A DNA stretch of 64,000 nt from Polaribacter sargassicola (GTDB lineage Bacteria; Bacteroidota; Bacteroidia; Flavobacteriales; Flavobacteriaceae), in assembly GCF_021991835.1 (NCBI RefSeq), contig NZ_JAHDAU010000004.1, forward strand, positions 186,001 to 250,000, read 5' to 3'. The position numbers were made by a program, and so were the translations under genes. Positions 34,252 to 42,788 of the stretch are shown in pieces. The notes below the pieces were generated by a model. The model did no database searches, was not told the origin of the DNA, and was given only the letters and a program-made list of their open reading frames with translations. Numbering within the stretch: position 1 is the first letter of the stretch; every line of letters starts with the position of its first letter.

Positions 34252-35265
34252 ATGCGAATATTGTACGCTATACAAGGTACTGGAAATGGTCATTTAACTA
34301 GAGCAAAAGTAATAATCCCTATTTTACAACAAAAAGGAGATTTAGATATTTTAGTTAGCGGAAATGAAAATAACTTAGATTTAGGTTTCGATATTAAATA
34401 TAAAGTACACGGATTAAATTTTACTTTTGGTAAAAAAGGTGGTATTGATTTTTGGGCTACTTATAAAAAAATTAATTTAGCTCGTTTTTACAAAGAAATT
34501 AAAAATTTACCAGTAAAAAATTACGACTTAATAATTAACGATTTTGAACCGGTTTCTGCTTGGGCTGCAAAATTAAATAACGTAAATATTATTTCTTTAA
34601 GTCATCAAAACGCAGTTTTAGATCCGGCATCTCCTAAATATGGTAAATACAAATTAGAAAAATATATCTTAAAATATTATGCTCCTGCCAAATCTCGTTT
34701 TGGTTTTCATTTTAACACTTATAGTTCTGCAACTTTTACTCCTATTATAAGAAATAAAATAAGGAATACAAAAACAAGCAATAAAGGGCATTTTACTGTT
34801 TATTTACCATCTTATACAACAGAAAAAATTGTAAAAATCTTATCTAAAATACCTATAGCTAAATGGCATGTTTTCTCTAAAGAAACTAAAAGTTTAATTT
34901 TTAAAAAGAACATTACCATTTATCCTATAAGTGAGTTCGATTTTATAAAAAGTATGGCATCTTCTGCAGGTGTGCTTTGTGGTGCTGGTTTCGAAACACC
35001 TTCTGAAGCTTTATTTTTAAAGAAAAAATTATTGGTTATACCAATGAAAAATCAATACGAGCAACAATGTAATGCTATTGCTTTAAAAAAAATGGGAGTA
35101 CCTGTAATTAAAAAATTAAAAAAGAAATATGTTTTAGATATTGCTAAATGGATACATTCTGATAAAATTATACCTGTAGAATATCCAGATATAACAGAAG
35201 ACATTTTAGAAGCATTATTATTACCTTATTATGAAGAACCTATAATGCCTACCATTTTATCGTAG
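34252..35265 (+). CDS. MurG/MGDG-type glycosyltransferase family protein
   Basis: A 337-residue GT-B type protein. N-terminus MRILYAIQGTGNGHLTRAK is the GNGH motif found in MurG-like and monogalactosyldiacylglycerol synthase-like transferases; the C-terminal half has GVLCGAGFETPSEALFLKK, the nucleotide-sugar binding segment, and PMKNQYEQQCNAIALKKMG. Donor and acceptor are unknown. Probably co-transcribed with the LpxH-like gene; its 3' end overlaps that of the convergent ung gene by 17 nt. Confidence 0.87.
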   Translation: MRILYAIQGTGNGHLTRAKVIIPILQQKGDLDILVSGNENNLDLGFDIKYKVHGLNFTFGKKGGIDFWATYKKINLARFYKEIKNLPVKNYDLIINDFEPVSAWAAKLNNVNIISLSHQNAVLDPASPKYGKYKLEKYILKYYAPAKSRFGFHFNTYSSATFTPIIRNKIRNTKTSNKGHFTVYLPSYTTEKIVKILSKIPIAKWHVFSKETKSLIFKKNITIYPISEFDFIKSMASSAGVLCGAGFETPSEALFLKKKLLVIPMKNQYEQQCNAIALKKMGVPVIKKLKKKYVLDIAKWIHSDKIIPVEYPDITEDILEALLLPYYEEPIMPTILS

Positions 35266-35914
35266 TCTTATTAATACTTTTTAAAATATTATTTGTTTTA
35301 GAAAAATGCTGGTTACCAAACCAATAACCTCTATTTGCACTTAAAGGTGAAGGATGACCAGATTCTAAAATATAATGCTTCTTTTTATCTATAAGTTTTG
35401 CTTTTTTCTTAGCAAAACCACCCCAAAGTAAAAAAACAAGCTCTTTATTATTATCAGAAATTTGTTTAATAACAGCATCTGTAAAAGTTTCCCATCCTTT
35501 TTTTTGATGACTTCCTGCTTCGTTAGCTCTTACTGTTAAAGTTGCATTTAATAATAAAACACCTTGTTTTGCCCAATCTTCTAAATTGCCATTTTCTGGG
35601 TATTCTTTACCTAAATCAGTACAGATTTCTTTAAAAATATTAACTAATGATGGTGGATGCTTTACTCCATTATTTACAGAAAAACACAAACCATTTGCTT
35701 GGTTTTCTCCATGATAAGGATCTTGACCAATAATAACTACTTTTAAGTTTTTAAAAGAACAATAATCAAACGCTGCAAAAATGTCTTTTTCTTTAGGATA
35801 ACATTGATTATTTAAATATTCTAATTTTACAAAATTTAACAACTCTTTAAAATAAGGTTTTTCTATTTCAGTTTGTAAAATATTTTTCCAGCTATCAGCT
35901 ATTTTTACTTCCAT
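35249..35914 (-). CDS. ung: Uracil-DNA glycosylase
   Basis: A 221-residue family 1 UDG of normal length. It removes uracil from DNA. Key parts: GQDPYHG with catalytic Asp65, FSVNNGVKHPPSL, LLLNATLTVRANEAGSH and the C-terminal GHPSPLSANRG containing the catalytic His. Divergent from the MutS2-like gene with 37 nt between starts. Confidence 0.97.
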   Translation of the reverse strand: MEVKIADSWKNILQTEIEKPYFKELLNFVKLEYLNNQCYPKEKDIFAAFDYCSFKNLKVVIIGQDPYHGENQANGLCFSVNNGVKHPPSLVNIFKEICTDLGKEYPENGNLEDWAKQGVLLLNATLTVRANEAGSHQKKGWETFTDAVIKQISDNNKELVFLLWGGFAKKKAKLIDKKKHYILESGHPSPLSANRGYWFGNQHFSKTNNILKSINKTTIKW

Positions 35915-35921
35915 TGTTTAT

Positions 35922-35929
35922 TATTTTTG
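35922..35929 (+). promoter_or_regulatory. -7 box (TATTTTTG) for the MutS2-like gene
   Basis: Exact TAnnTTTG match in the short gap between the divergent ung and MutS2-like genes, 22 nt before the TTG start. Confidence 0.5.
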
Positions 35930-35951
35930 TACCAAATCTAAAGATAATATT

Positions 35952-38159
35952 TTGAGTAAAAGCATATCAGAAAAAACATTACAAGATTTAGAATTTTCAA
36001 CAGTTTTACAACATGTTTCAGAACATTGTATTTCTGGTTTGGGTAAAGAGAAGGTTTTTGAAACCCAACCTATTCAAAATAAAAAAACACTTTTTAAAGA
36101 ACTACATTTAGTAGATGAATATCTATCTTCTTTTATTAGTGAAAATAGAATTCCTAATCATGGTTTTGATAATATTACTGAAAATGTAAAAAGATTAGCT
36201 ATAGAAAATAGTTTTATAGAAACAGATGCTTTTTTAAAAATAGCAACCACATCTGTTACTGTTAATGAGTTAATTAAATTTTTTAAAAAATTTAAAACTC
36301 AGTTTCCTACTTTTTTTGAACTTTCTCAAGAAATAGAATTTACTACTTTTATTGATGATGAAATAAAACAAATTATTGATGCTTCTGGAGATGTAAAAAA
36401 TAATGCTTCAAACAATTTAAAACAAATAAGACAAAGTATTAATAACCTAAGAGGTAAAATTTCAGCAAGTTTTTCTAGCGCATTATCTAGCGCAATTTCA
36501 TCTGGTTATTTAGATGACATAAAAGAAACTGTAGTTGATAATCAGCGAGTATTGGCTGTTTCTGCTATGTATAGAAAAAAAGTAGCGGGTAGTTTATTGG
36601 GTGCATCAAAATCTGGTAATATTGTTTATATTATTCCTCAAGCAACACTTGCATACTCTAGAGAGTTTCAAAATTTAATTTATGAGGAAAAACAAGAAAT
36701 TGTTAAAATTTTACGTGGTTTAGCTAGTAGAATTAGACCAACAGTTTCTCTTATACAAGAATATATTTCTTTTCTTATACATACAGACATAATTGGTGCT
36801 AAGGCAAAATATGCAAAAGAGATAAATGCTATTTTACCTAAAATATCTAGAGAAAAAAAGATATTTTTTAAAAATGCTTATCATCCTATATTATGGAAAA
36901 AAAACAAACAACAAAATTTAAAAACAATTTCGCAAACTATAGAGCTTAACCAAAAACAACAAATTATTGTTATTTCTGGGCCAAATGCTGGTGGAAAAAG
37001 TATTACTTTAAAAACCATTGGTTTGTTACAAATAATGTTACAAAGTGGAATTTTAATTCCTGTTGATGAAAAAAGTCAAACATATATTTTCGATACCGTA
37101 TTAACTGATATTGGAGATAATCAATCTATAGAAAACCAACTTAGTACATATAGTTATCGTTTAAAAAACATGCGTTACTTTTTACGTAGATGTAATGCAA
37201 ATACACTTTTTTTAATTGATGAATTTGGTACGGGATCAGACCCAGAACTAGGTGGCGCATTGGCCGAAATATTTTTAGAAGAATTTTATTATAAGAAAGC
37301 TTTCGGAATTATTACAACTCATTATTCTAACTTAAAAGTTTTAGCAAACGAATTAGATAATGTTACCAATGCAAACATGCAGTTTGATGAACGTACATTA
37401 GAACCTCTATACCGTTTATTTATAGGACAAGCGGGTAGTTCTTTTACTTTTGAAGTTGCTCAGAAAAATGGTATTCCGTTTAGTATTATTAATAAAGCAA
37501 AAAAACGTGTAGAAACAGAAAAAGTACGTTTAGATAAAACAATTTCTAAACTTCAAAAAGAAAGAAATAGATTACAAAAACATTCAGAAAATTTAGAAAA
37601 CCAACATTCTAAAAGGCAAGAACATTTAGAAAGTTTACAAGAAAAAGAACAGCGTGTACAAGATAAATTAAGCGGTTTTCAAGAATTGTATGATCAAAAT
37701 CAAAAAATGTTAACATTAGGTAGAAAAACTAATGAGTTACTTAATAAATATTTTCAAACCAATAATAAAAAAGAATTAAATGTTAATTTTAATAAATGGG
37801 TTGCAGATTTAAAAGTAAAAAACATTAAGAAAAACCCTATTAAACCTAAAACAAAAGCACAAAAACAAAAAGCAAAAGTTGTTGAAAAGAAGCAACAAGA
37901 AATTATTAAAAAAGTTGAAAAAGAAGTTTTAGAAAAAGTTGTAAAAGTTAGAGAGGTTAAAAAAATAGAAGCTGCAAAAATTGCCAAAGAAAAATCTGAA
38001 TACGTATATAAAGTAAATGATAGAGTTAGAATTATAGATTCTAATTCTGTAGGTACAATAGACAAAATTGACAAAAAAAATGTAACTATTAATTATGGTA
38101 TTTTTACCACAAAAACCACTACCTCTAAATTAGAATTGGTAGAAAAAGCAAAAAAATAA
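35952..38159 (+). CDS. MutS2-like DNA mismatch-repair family ATPase without Smr domain
   Basis: A 735-residue MutS2-type protein: N-terminal helical region, MutS core/clamp helices (about 150-310), ATPase with Walker A GPNAGGKSI (about 344), Walker B LFLIDEFGTGSDP (about 423) and HYSNLKV, then a long Lys/Glu-rich coiled coil (about 520-690) and a small beta C-terminal domain with VNDRVRIIDSNSVGTI. A C-terminal Smr nuclease domain, usual in Firmicute MutS2, is not present. The start is TTG. MutS2 proteins act on recombination intermediates or collided ribosomes; which applies here is unknown. Confidence 0.9.
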   Translation: MSKSISEKTLQDLEFSTVLQHVSEHCISGLGKEKVFETQPIQNKKTLFKELHLVDEYLSSFISENRIPNHGFDNITENVKRLAIENSFIETDAFLKIATTSVTVNELIKFFKKFKTQFPTFFELSQEIEFTTFIDDEIKQIIDASGDVKNNASNNLKQIRQSINNLRGKISASFSSALSSAISSGYLDDIKETVVDNQRVLAVSAMYRKKVAGSLLGASKSGNIVYIIPQATLAYSREFQNLIYEEKQEIVKILRGLASRIRPTVSLIQEYISFLIHTDIIGAKAKYAKEINAILPKISREKKIFFKNAYHPILWKKNKQQNLKTISQTIELNQKQQIIVISGPNAGGKSITLKTIGLLQIMLQSGILIPVDEKSQTYIFDTVLTDIGDNQSIENQLSTYSYRLKNMRYFLRRCNANTLFLIDEFGTGSDPELGGALAEIFLEEFYYKKAFGIITTHYSNLKVLANELDNVTNANMQFDERTLEPLYRLFIGQAGSSFTFEVAQKNGIPFSIINKAKKRVETEKVRLDKTISKLQKERNRLQKHSENLENQHSKRQEHLESLQEKEQRVQDKLSGFQELYDQNQKMLTLGRKTNELLNKYFQTNNKKELNVNFNKWVADLKVKNIKKNPIKPKTKAQKQKAKVVEKKQQEIIKKVEKEVLEKVVKVREVKKIEAAKIAKEKSEYVYKVNDRVRIIDSNSVGTIDKIDKKNVTINYGIFTTKTTTSKLELVEKAKK

Positions 38160-38202
38160 AAGAGTCTTTTTAGATTAGTTTTTACTATAAATTATATTAC
38201 AT

Positions 38203-38240
38203 ACTCAACTTAAGATTTAGTCTAAGTTGAGTTTTTTTTT
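38203..38240 (+). terminator. Terminator after the MutS2-like gene
   Basis: Stem ACTCAACTTA / TAAGTTGAGT with a 10-nt loop and T run. Confidence 0.85.
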
Positions 38241-38488
38241 ACCCATAAACATTAAAAAATAAACTTGTTTTTCTATTAAAAATTTTGTTGTTTTTTTAAA
38301 AATGTAAATGTATCTGAGACTTTATTTTTTCTAAAAAATCATAAAAACACATTTAGACACCCTCATTATTAATTAAACATTAATTTACACTATCAAAAGT
38401 TAAGATTTTATTAAAACCAAATTTTTAATGAAACATTTTCATTTCTTTGTAGTCTATTAGATATATGTTTAATTTAATACCTTAAAAA
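38241..38488. other. AT-rich leader region of the first small secreted paralogue
   Basis: No gene. The last 90 nt or so (38395-38488) are similar to the region upstream of the second paralogue (39005-39100), sharing CTTTGTAGTCT and TATATGTTTAATTTAA, so the promoter was duplicated with the gene. Confidence 0.6.
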
Positions 38489-38830
38489 ATGAAATCAATC
38501 AAATCAATTATTACAATTTTAGCCATTAGTTTATCTACTATTTTTTCTATGAATGCCACAGAAAAAAACGATTTAAAAACTAAAGAATTAAGAACAGAAA
38601 TTATTTCTTTTCTAGGAAATAATATTTCTCTTGAATTAGAAAAAACAAGTACTGCAGAAATTTCTTTTATGATTAACAACGAGAATGAAATTGTAATTAT
38701 TTCTGTTAATTCTGATATTGAAAATTTAAATACTTTGATAAAAAGTAAATTAAACTACAAAAAAGTAAATGTTAAAGGAACAAAAAAAGGTGAAATTTAT
38801 AAAATGCCTTTAAAAATTAAAGCTGTATAG
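38489..38830 (+). CDS. Small secreted protein, paralogue 1
   Basis: A 113-residue protein with a signal peptide (about 1-22: IITILAISLSTIFSMNA). The mature part has KELRTEIISFLGNN, STAEISFMINNENEIVIISVNSD and ends GTKKGEIYKMPLKIKAV. It probably folds as a small alpha/beta domain; this type of protein is widespread in Flavobacteriaceae and uncharacterised. The next gene encodes a paralogue with the same length and about three quarters identical residues. Confidence 0.8.
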   Translation: MKSIKSIITILAISLSTIFSMNATEKNDLKTKELRTEIISFLGNNISLELEKTSTAEISFMINNENEIVIISVNSDIENLNTLIKSKLNYKKVNVKGTKKGEIYKMPLKIKAV

Positions 38831-38858
38831 TTTTAAAAAAAGTAAATTTGGTTAGTTG

Positions 38859-38900
38859 TTACCCAACATTAGTTTTTAACTATGTTGGGTAATTTTTTTT
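38859..38900 (+). terminator. Terminator after paralogue 1
   Basis: Stem TTACCCAACAT / ATGTTGGGTAA followed by a T run. Confidence 0.85.
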
Positions 38901-39100
38901 AAAAAAAAATAAATTTAAAAATACTATTATCGCCTATAATTTATTAATAACACAAAATTGAATTAATAAAAAACATCATTTTTATTATATCGTCATATTT
39001 AAGTTAAAATGTTAATATTTTGCTAAAGTCCAATTTTCAATGAAACCTTTTCTAAACTTTGTAGTCTTATGAGTATATGTTTAATTTAAATTATAAAAAA

Positions 39101-39442
39101 ATGAAAAATATAAAATCAATTATCGCAATCTTAGCAATTAGTATGTCAACTGTTTTTTCTATGAATGCTACAGAAAATGACAAACCAGAATCAAAAGAAT
39201 TAAGAACAGAAATAGCTTCTTTCTTAGGAAACAACATTTCTTTAGAATTAGAAGAAACAAGTACTGCAGAAGTATCTTTTATTATCAACAACAATAATGA
39301 AATTGTAGTTATATCTGTTAATTCTGATATTAAAGAATTAAACACGATAATTAAAGCAAAACTTAATTATAAAAAATTAGATACTAAAGGCACAAAAAAA
39401 GGTGAAATCTACAAAATGCCATTAAAAATAAATGCTAAATAA
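39101..39442 (+). CDS. Small secreted protein, paralogue 2
   Basis: A 113-residue protein colinear with paralogue 1 (KELRTEIASFLGNNISLELE; GTKKGEIYKMPLKINAK). Signal peptide about 1-22. I start at 39101 (MKNIKSII); an in-frame ATG eight codons upstream lies in the conserved promoter-proximal stretch and is unlikely. Each paralogue has its own terminator and a similar upstream region, so they are separate transcription units, possibly with the same trigger. Function unknown. Confidence 0.8.
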   Translation: MKNIKSIIAILAISMSTVFSMNATENDKPESKELRTEIASFLGNNISLELEETSTAEVSFIINNNNEIVVISVNSDIKELNTIIKAKLNYKKLDTKGTKKGEIYKMPLKINAK

Positions 39443-39464
39443 TTTAAGTTAGGTTTATTAACTT

Positions 39465-39502
39465 AAAAAAGAGGAAACAATAATTTGTTTCCTCTTTTTT
39501 TA
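39465..39502. terminator. Bidirectional terminator between paralogue 2 and the M23 gene
   Basis: Stem AAAAAAGAGGAAACAA / TTGTTTCCTCTTTTTT with loop TAAT, between convergent genes. Confidence 0.88.
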
Positions 39503-39523
39503 TTATAAAATTTTAAACAAGCC

Positions 39524-40213
39524 TTACTGTGTAATTTTTAATAATAAATTAGGATTAGGACAATTACTTGTATAAAAATTAAAATCTTTTAAAGATGAAA
39601 CTCCAGGGTAATCACCAAACTTACCTTCTAAATCTCTAATAATTTGAAAATGTAAATGTGGTGCATAATCACCATTTACAGAAGAATCTCCTAAAAAACC
39701 AATAACTTCTCCCTGTTTAACATGGTCTCCTACTTTTATTTCTTTTAAGGATGATTTTGACAAATGACCATATAAAGAATAAAATACTTCTTCATCAATT
39801 TTATGTTTCAAAATAATAGTAGGTCCATAATCTCCATAATTATCATTAATTTTAAAACTATGAATTTCCCCATCTAAAACGGCTAAAACTTTTGTATTTT
39901 CTTCACACCAAAAATCAATTCCTAAATGAATATTTCTTTTTTCAGTTTCATTTTTAAAATATTTGCTTCTATCATACAAATTTCTTTCTTCTAAATAACC
40001 TCCAAAAGCAACATTAGCTTGATTGTTATTTAAAAAAGTGTTTATATAATTTTCCCAACTTCTAGAAGATGATATATCAAATTTTAATAAATCTTTATTT
40101 TTAGCAGAAAGAACTATAGGCGTATAGCTTTCAATTGTTATTTCTTTATCAATAACAAATAAAGGTTCTTTTGTTATTTCTTTTAAAAATTGATTAAACT
40201 TTTGTGCTGTCAT
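39524..40213 (-). CDS. M23-family (LytM-type) metallopeptidase without signal peptide
   Basis: A 229-residue protein with an M23 core in the C-terminal half: zinc ligands HLGIDFW (His and Asp), LYGHLS and HLHFQI. M23 enzymes cut peptidoglycan cross-links. No signal peptide or membrane segment is visible at the N-terminus (MTAQKFNQFLKEITKEP), so either export is unconventional, the substrate is cytosolic, or the protein has another job. The N-terminal 90 residues are unassigned. It lies downstream of acnA but is separated from it by a terminator. Confidence 0.87.
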   Translation of the reverse strand: MTAQKFNQFLKEITKEPLFVIDKEITIESYTPIVLSAKNKDLLKFDISSSRSWENYINTFLNNNQANVAFGGYLEERNLYDRSKYFKNETEKRNIHLGIDFWCEENTKVLAVLDGEIHSFKINDNYGDYGPTIILKHKIDEEVFYSLYGHLSKSSLKEIKVGDHVKQGEVIGFLGDSSVNGDYAPHLHFQIIRDLEGKFGDYPGVSSLKDFNFYTSNCPNPNLLLKITQ

Positions 40214-40229
40214 AAGTTTTTTTAAGCTT

Positions 40230-40260
40230 AAAAACTCTCGATTTAAAATCGAGAGTTTTT
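40230..40260 (-). terminator. Terminator after acnA
   Basis: Perfect stem AAAAACTCTCGAT / ATCGAGAGTTTTT, symmetric tails; 22 nt past the acnA stop. Confidence 0.85.
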
Positions 40261-40282
40261 AATAATTATACTATAAAATAAT

Positions 40283-42553
40283 CTAAGATGCGTTTTGCTT
40301 TTTAATTAAATTTAAAGCAGAACCTTCTTTATACCATTCTATTTGAGCTTTATTATAAGTATGATTTAATTTAATAATATCTGTAGTTTCATCTGCATGA
40401 ACAATTTCTATAGTTAACTGCTTATCTGGAGCAAACTCATTTAAGTCTAAAAAGTTAAAAGTATCGTCTTCTAAAATTAAATCATAATCTACTTCATTTG
40501 CAAAAGTTAAACCTAACATACCTTGCTTTTTAAGGTTAGTTTCGTGTATTCTTGCAAAAGACTTAACAATTACTGCAGCTACACCTAAATGCCTTGGCTG
40601 CATGGCTGCATGCTCTCTAGATGAACCTTCCCCGTAATTATGATCACCAACAACAATTGTCTTAATACCTGCTTTTTTATAGGCTCTTTGCACCGCAGGA
40701 ACAGCATCATAATCTCCTGTTAATTGATTTTTAACAAAATTAGTCTTCTTATTATACGCATTAACTGCACCTATTAAAGTATTATTAGCAATATTATCTA
40801 AATGTCCTCTAAAACGTAACCATGGTCCTGCCATAGAAATATGATCTGTAGTACATTTACCAAAAGCTTTAATTAATAATTTAGCTCCAGTAATTGTATC
40901 TCCTAAAGGCTTAAAAGGTGTTAACAGTTGTAATCTTTCTGAATCTTCTTTTACAGAAACTACAACACTACTACCATCTTCTTTTGGTGCCAAATAACCA
41001 TTTTCTTTCACTTCAAAACCTTTTGGAGGCAATTCCCATCCTGTAGGCTCATCAAACATAACCTCTTCTCCATTTTCATTAATTAACTTATCTGTTAATG
41101 GATTAAAGTCTAAACGACCTGCAACTGCAATTGCTGCTGTAAGCTCTGGTGAAGCTACAAAAGCATGAGTATTAGGATTACCATCTGCCCTTTTAGCAAA
41201 ATTTCTATTAAAAGAATGTACTATACTATTTTTTGGAGCATTTTTAGGATCTGAATATCTTGCCCATTGACCGATACAAGGTCCACAAGCATTAGTAAAA
41301 ATTTTAGCGTCTAATTTTTCGAAAATCCCTAAAATACCATCTCTTTCGGCTGTATATCTAACTTGTTCTGAACCCGGATTAATACCAAATTCTGCTTTAG
41401 TTTTTAATCCTTTATCAATAGCTTGTTGTGCTATTGATGAAGCTCTAGATAAATCTTCATAAGAAGAATTTGTACAAGATCCTATTAATCCCCATTCTAC
41501 AGTTAACGGCCAATCATTAGCATTGGCTTTTTCTGTCATAAAAGAACCAACTTCTGTAGATAAATCTGGTGTAAATGGCCCATTTAATAATGGCCCTAAT
41601 TCAGATAAATTAATTTCGATAACTTGGTCAAAATAATTTTCTGGGTCTGCATATACTTCTGGGTCTGCTGTTAAATACTCTTTTACTTTATTTGCTGCAT
41701 CTGCAACATCACTTCTATCTGTGGCACGCAAATAACGCTCCATAGATTCATCATACCCAAAAGTTGAAGTAGTTGCCCCTATCTCTGCCCCCATATTACA
41801 AATTGTTCCTTTACCTGTACAAGACATTGATGTTGCTCCAGGTCCAAAATATTCTACTATTGCACCTGTACCACCTTTAACTGTTAAGATTTCTGCAACT
41901 TTAAGAATTACATCTTTTGGTGCTGTCCAACCAGAAAGTTTACCTGTTAATTTAACACCTATTAATTTCGGAAACTTTAACTCCCAAGCCATACCTGCCA
42001 TAACATCAACTGCATCTGCACCACCAACACCAATAGCAACCATACCTAATCCACCAGCATTTACTGTGTGAGAATCTGTACCAATCATCATTCCTCCTGG
42101 AAACGCATAATTTTCTAAAACAACTTGATGAATAATACCAGCTCCTGGTTTCCAAAAACCAATTCCATATTTATTAGAAACTGATTCTAAAAAATCAAAA
42201 ACTTCACTACTTGTACTATTTGCATGTTTTAAATCTTTTGCTGCTCCTTCTTTTGCTTGAATTAAATGATCACAATGTACAGTTGTAGGTACTGCTACTT
42301 TTGTTTTACCAGCTTGCATAAACTGTAATAAAGCCATTTGAGCAGTAGCATCTTGACATGCAATTCTATCAGGAGCAAAATCTACATAGTCTTTGCCTCT
42401 CTCAAAAGCTTTATCAGAACTTTCGTCCCACAAGTGAGAATATAAAATTTTCTCTGCTAAAGTTAAAGGTTTTCCTGTTAGTTTACGAGCAGCATCAACA
42501 CGTTCTACTACGGTTGAATATACTTTTTTAATCATATCAATATCAAATGCCAT
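40283..42553 (-). CDS. Aconitate hydratase (mitochondrial/AcnA-like)
   Basis: A 756-residue [4Fe-4S] enzyme that interconverts citrate and isocitrate in the TCA cycle. The cluster cysteines lie in [12 protein letters not shown] and ACGPCIGQW, and the C-terminal swivel domain has [15 protein letters not shown]. Its length is that of mitochondrial-type aconitase, shorter than AcnA of E. coli (about 890). I start at [12 protein letters not shown] (42553); the longer frame adds 19 residues without similarity. The unrelated-architecture AcnB gene lies directly upstream, so this cell has two aconitases side by side. Confidence 0.94.
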   Translation of the reverse strand: MAFDIDMIKKVYSTVVERVDAARKLTGKPLTLAEKILYSHLWDESSDKAFERGKDYVDFAPDRIACQDATAQMALLQFMQAGKTKVAVPTTVHCDHLIQAKEGAAKDLKHANSTSSEVFDFLESVSNKYGIGFWKPGAGIIHQVVLENYAFPGGMMIGTDSHTVNAGGLGMVAIGVGGADAVDVMAGMAWELKFPKLIGVKLTGKLSGWTAPKDVILKVAEILTVKGGTGAIVEYFGPGATSMSCTGKGTICNMGAEIGATTSTFGYDESMERYLRATDRSDVADAANKVKEYLTADPEVYADPENYFDQVIEINLSELGPLLNGPFTPDLSTEVGSFMTEKANANDWPLTVEWGLIGSCTNSSYEDLSRASSIAQQAIDKGLKTKAEFGINPGSEQVRYTAERDGILGIFEKLDAKIFTNACGPCIGQWARYSDPKNAPKNSIVHSFNRNFAKRADGNPNTHAFVASPELTAAIAVAGRLDFNPLTDKLINENGEEVMFDEPTGWELPPKGFEVKENGYLAPKEDGSSVVVSVKEDSERLQLLTPFKPLGDTITGAKLLIKAFGKCTTDHISMAGPWLRFRGHLDNIANNTLIGAVNAYNKKTNFVKNQLTGDYDAVPAVQRAYKKAGIKTIVVGDHNYGEGSSREHAAMQPRHLGVAAVIVKSFARIHETNLKKQGMLGLTFANEVDYDLILEDDTFNFLDLNEFAPDKQLTIEIVHADETTDIIKLNHTYNKAQIEWYKEGSALNLIKKQNAS

Positions 42554-42736
42554 AATAATTATAAATAATTTAAAGGTTTTTGTTATACTTTCTATACCTC
42601 TAATATACAAAATATATAATTGCTTTCTAAATGATTACTTCTTTAAAAGGTATATAGTTCTTATAGTTAAATAGAAAAACTCAATAGAATTAACATTTTT
42701 AAAAAATATAGAACCTAAAATGTTTTTATCAACAAT

Positions 42737-42767
42737 AAAAATCCCGAGCGTATAACTCGGGATTTTT
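42737..42767 (-). terminator. Terminator after acnB
   Basis: Stem AAAAATCCCGAG / CTCGGGATTTTT, 22 nt after the acnB stop, separating the two aconitase genes. Confidence 0.85.
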
Positions 42768-42788
42768 ATTAATTATTTTAATGTAAAA

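Noticed and set aside
37754..38074. Minus-strand hydrophobic frame inside the MutS2-like gene
   Set aside because: Reverse complement of a Lys/Glu coiled-coil, which always looks Phe/Leu-rich on the opposite strand.
42554..42610. 19-residue extension of acnA
   Set aside because: No similarity to aconitases; [10 protein letters not shown] is the expected start.
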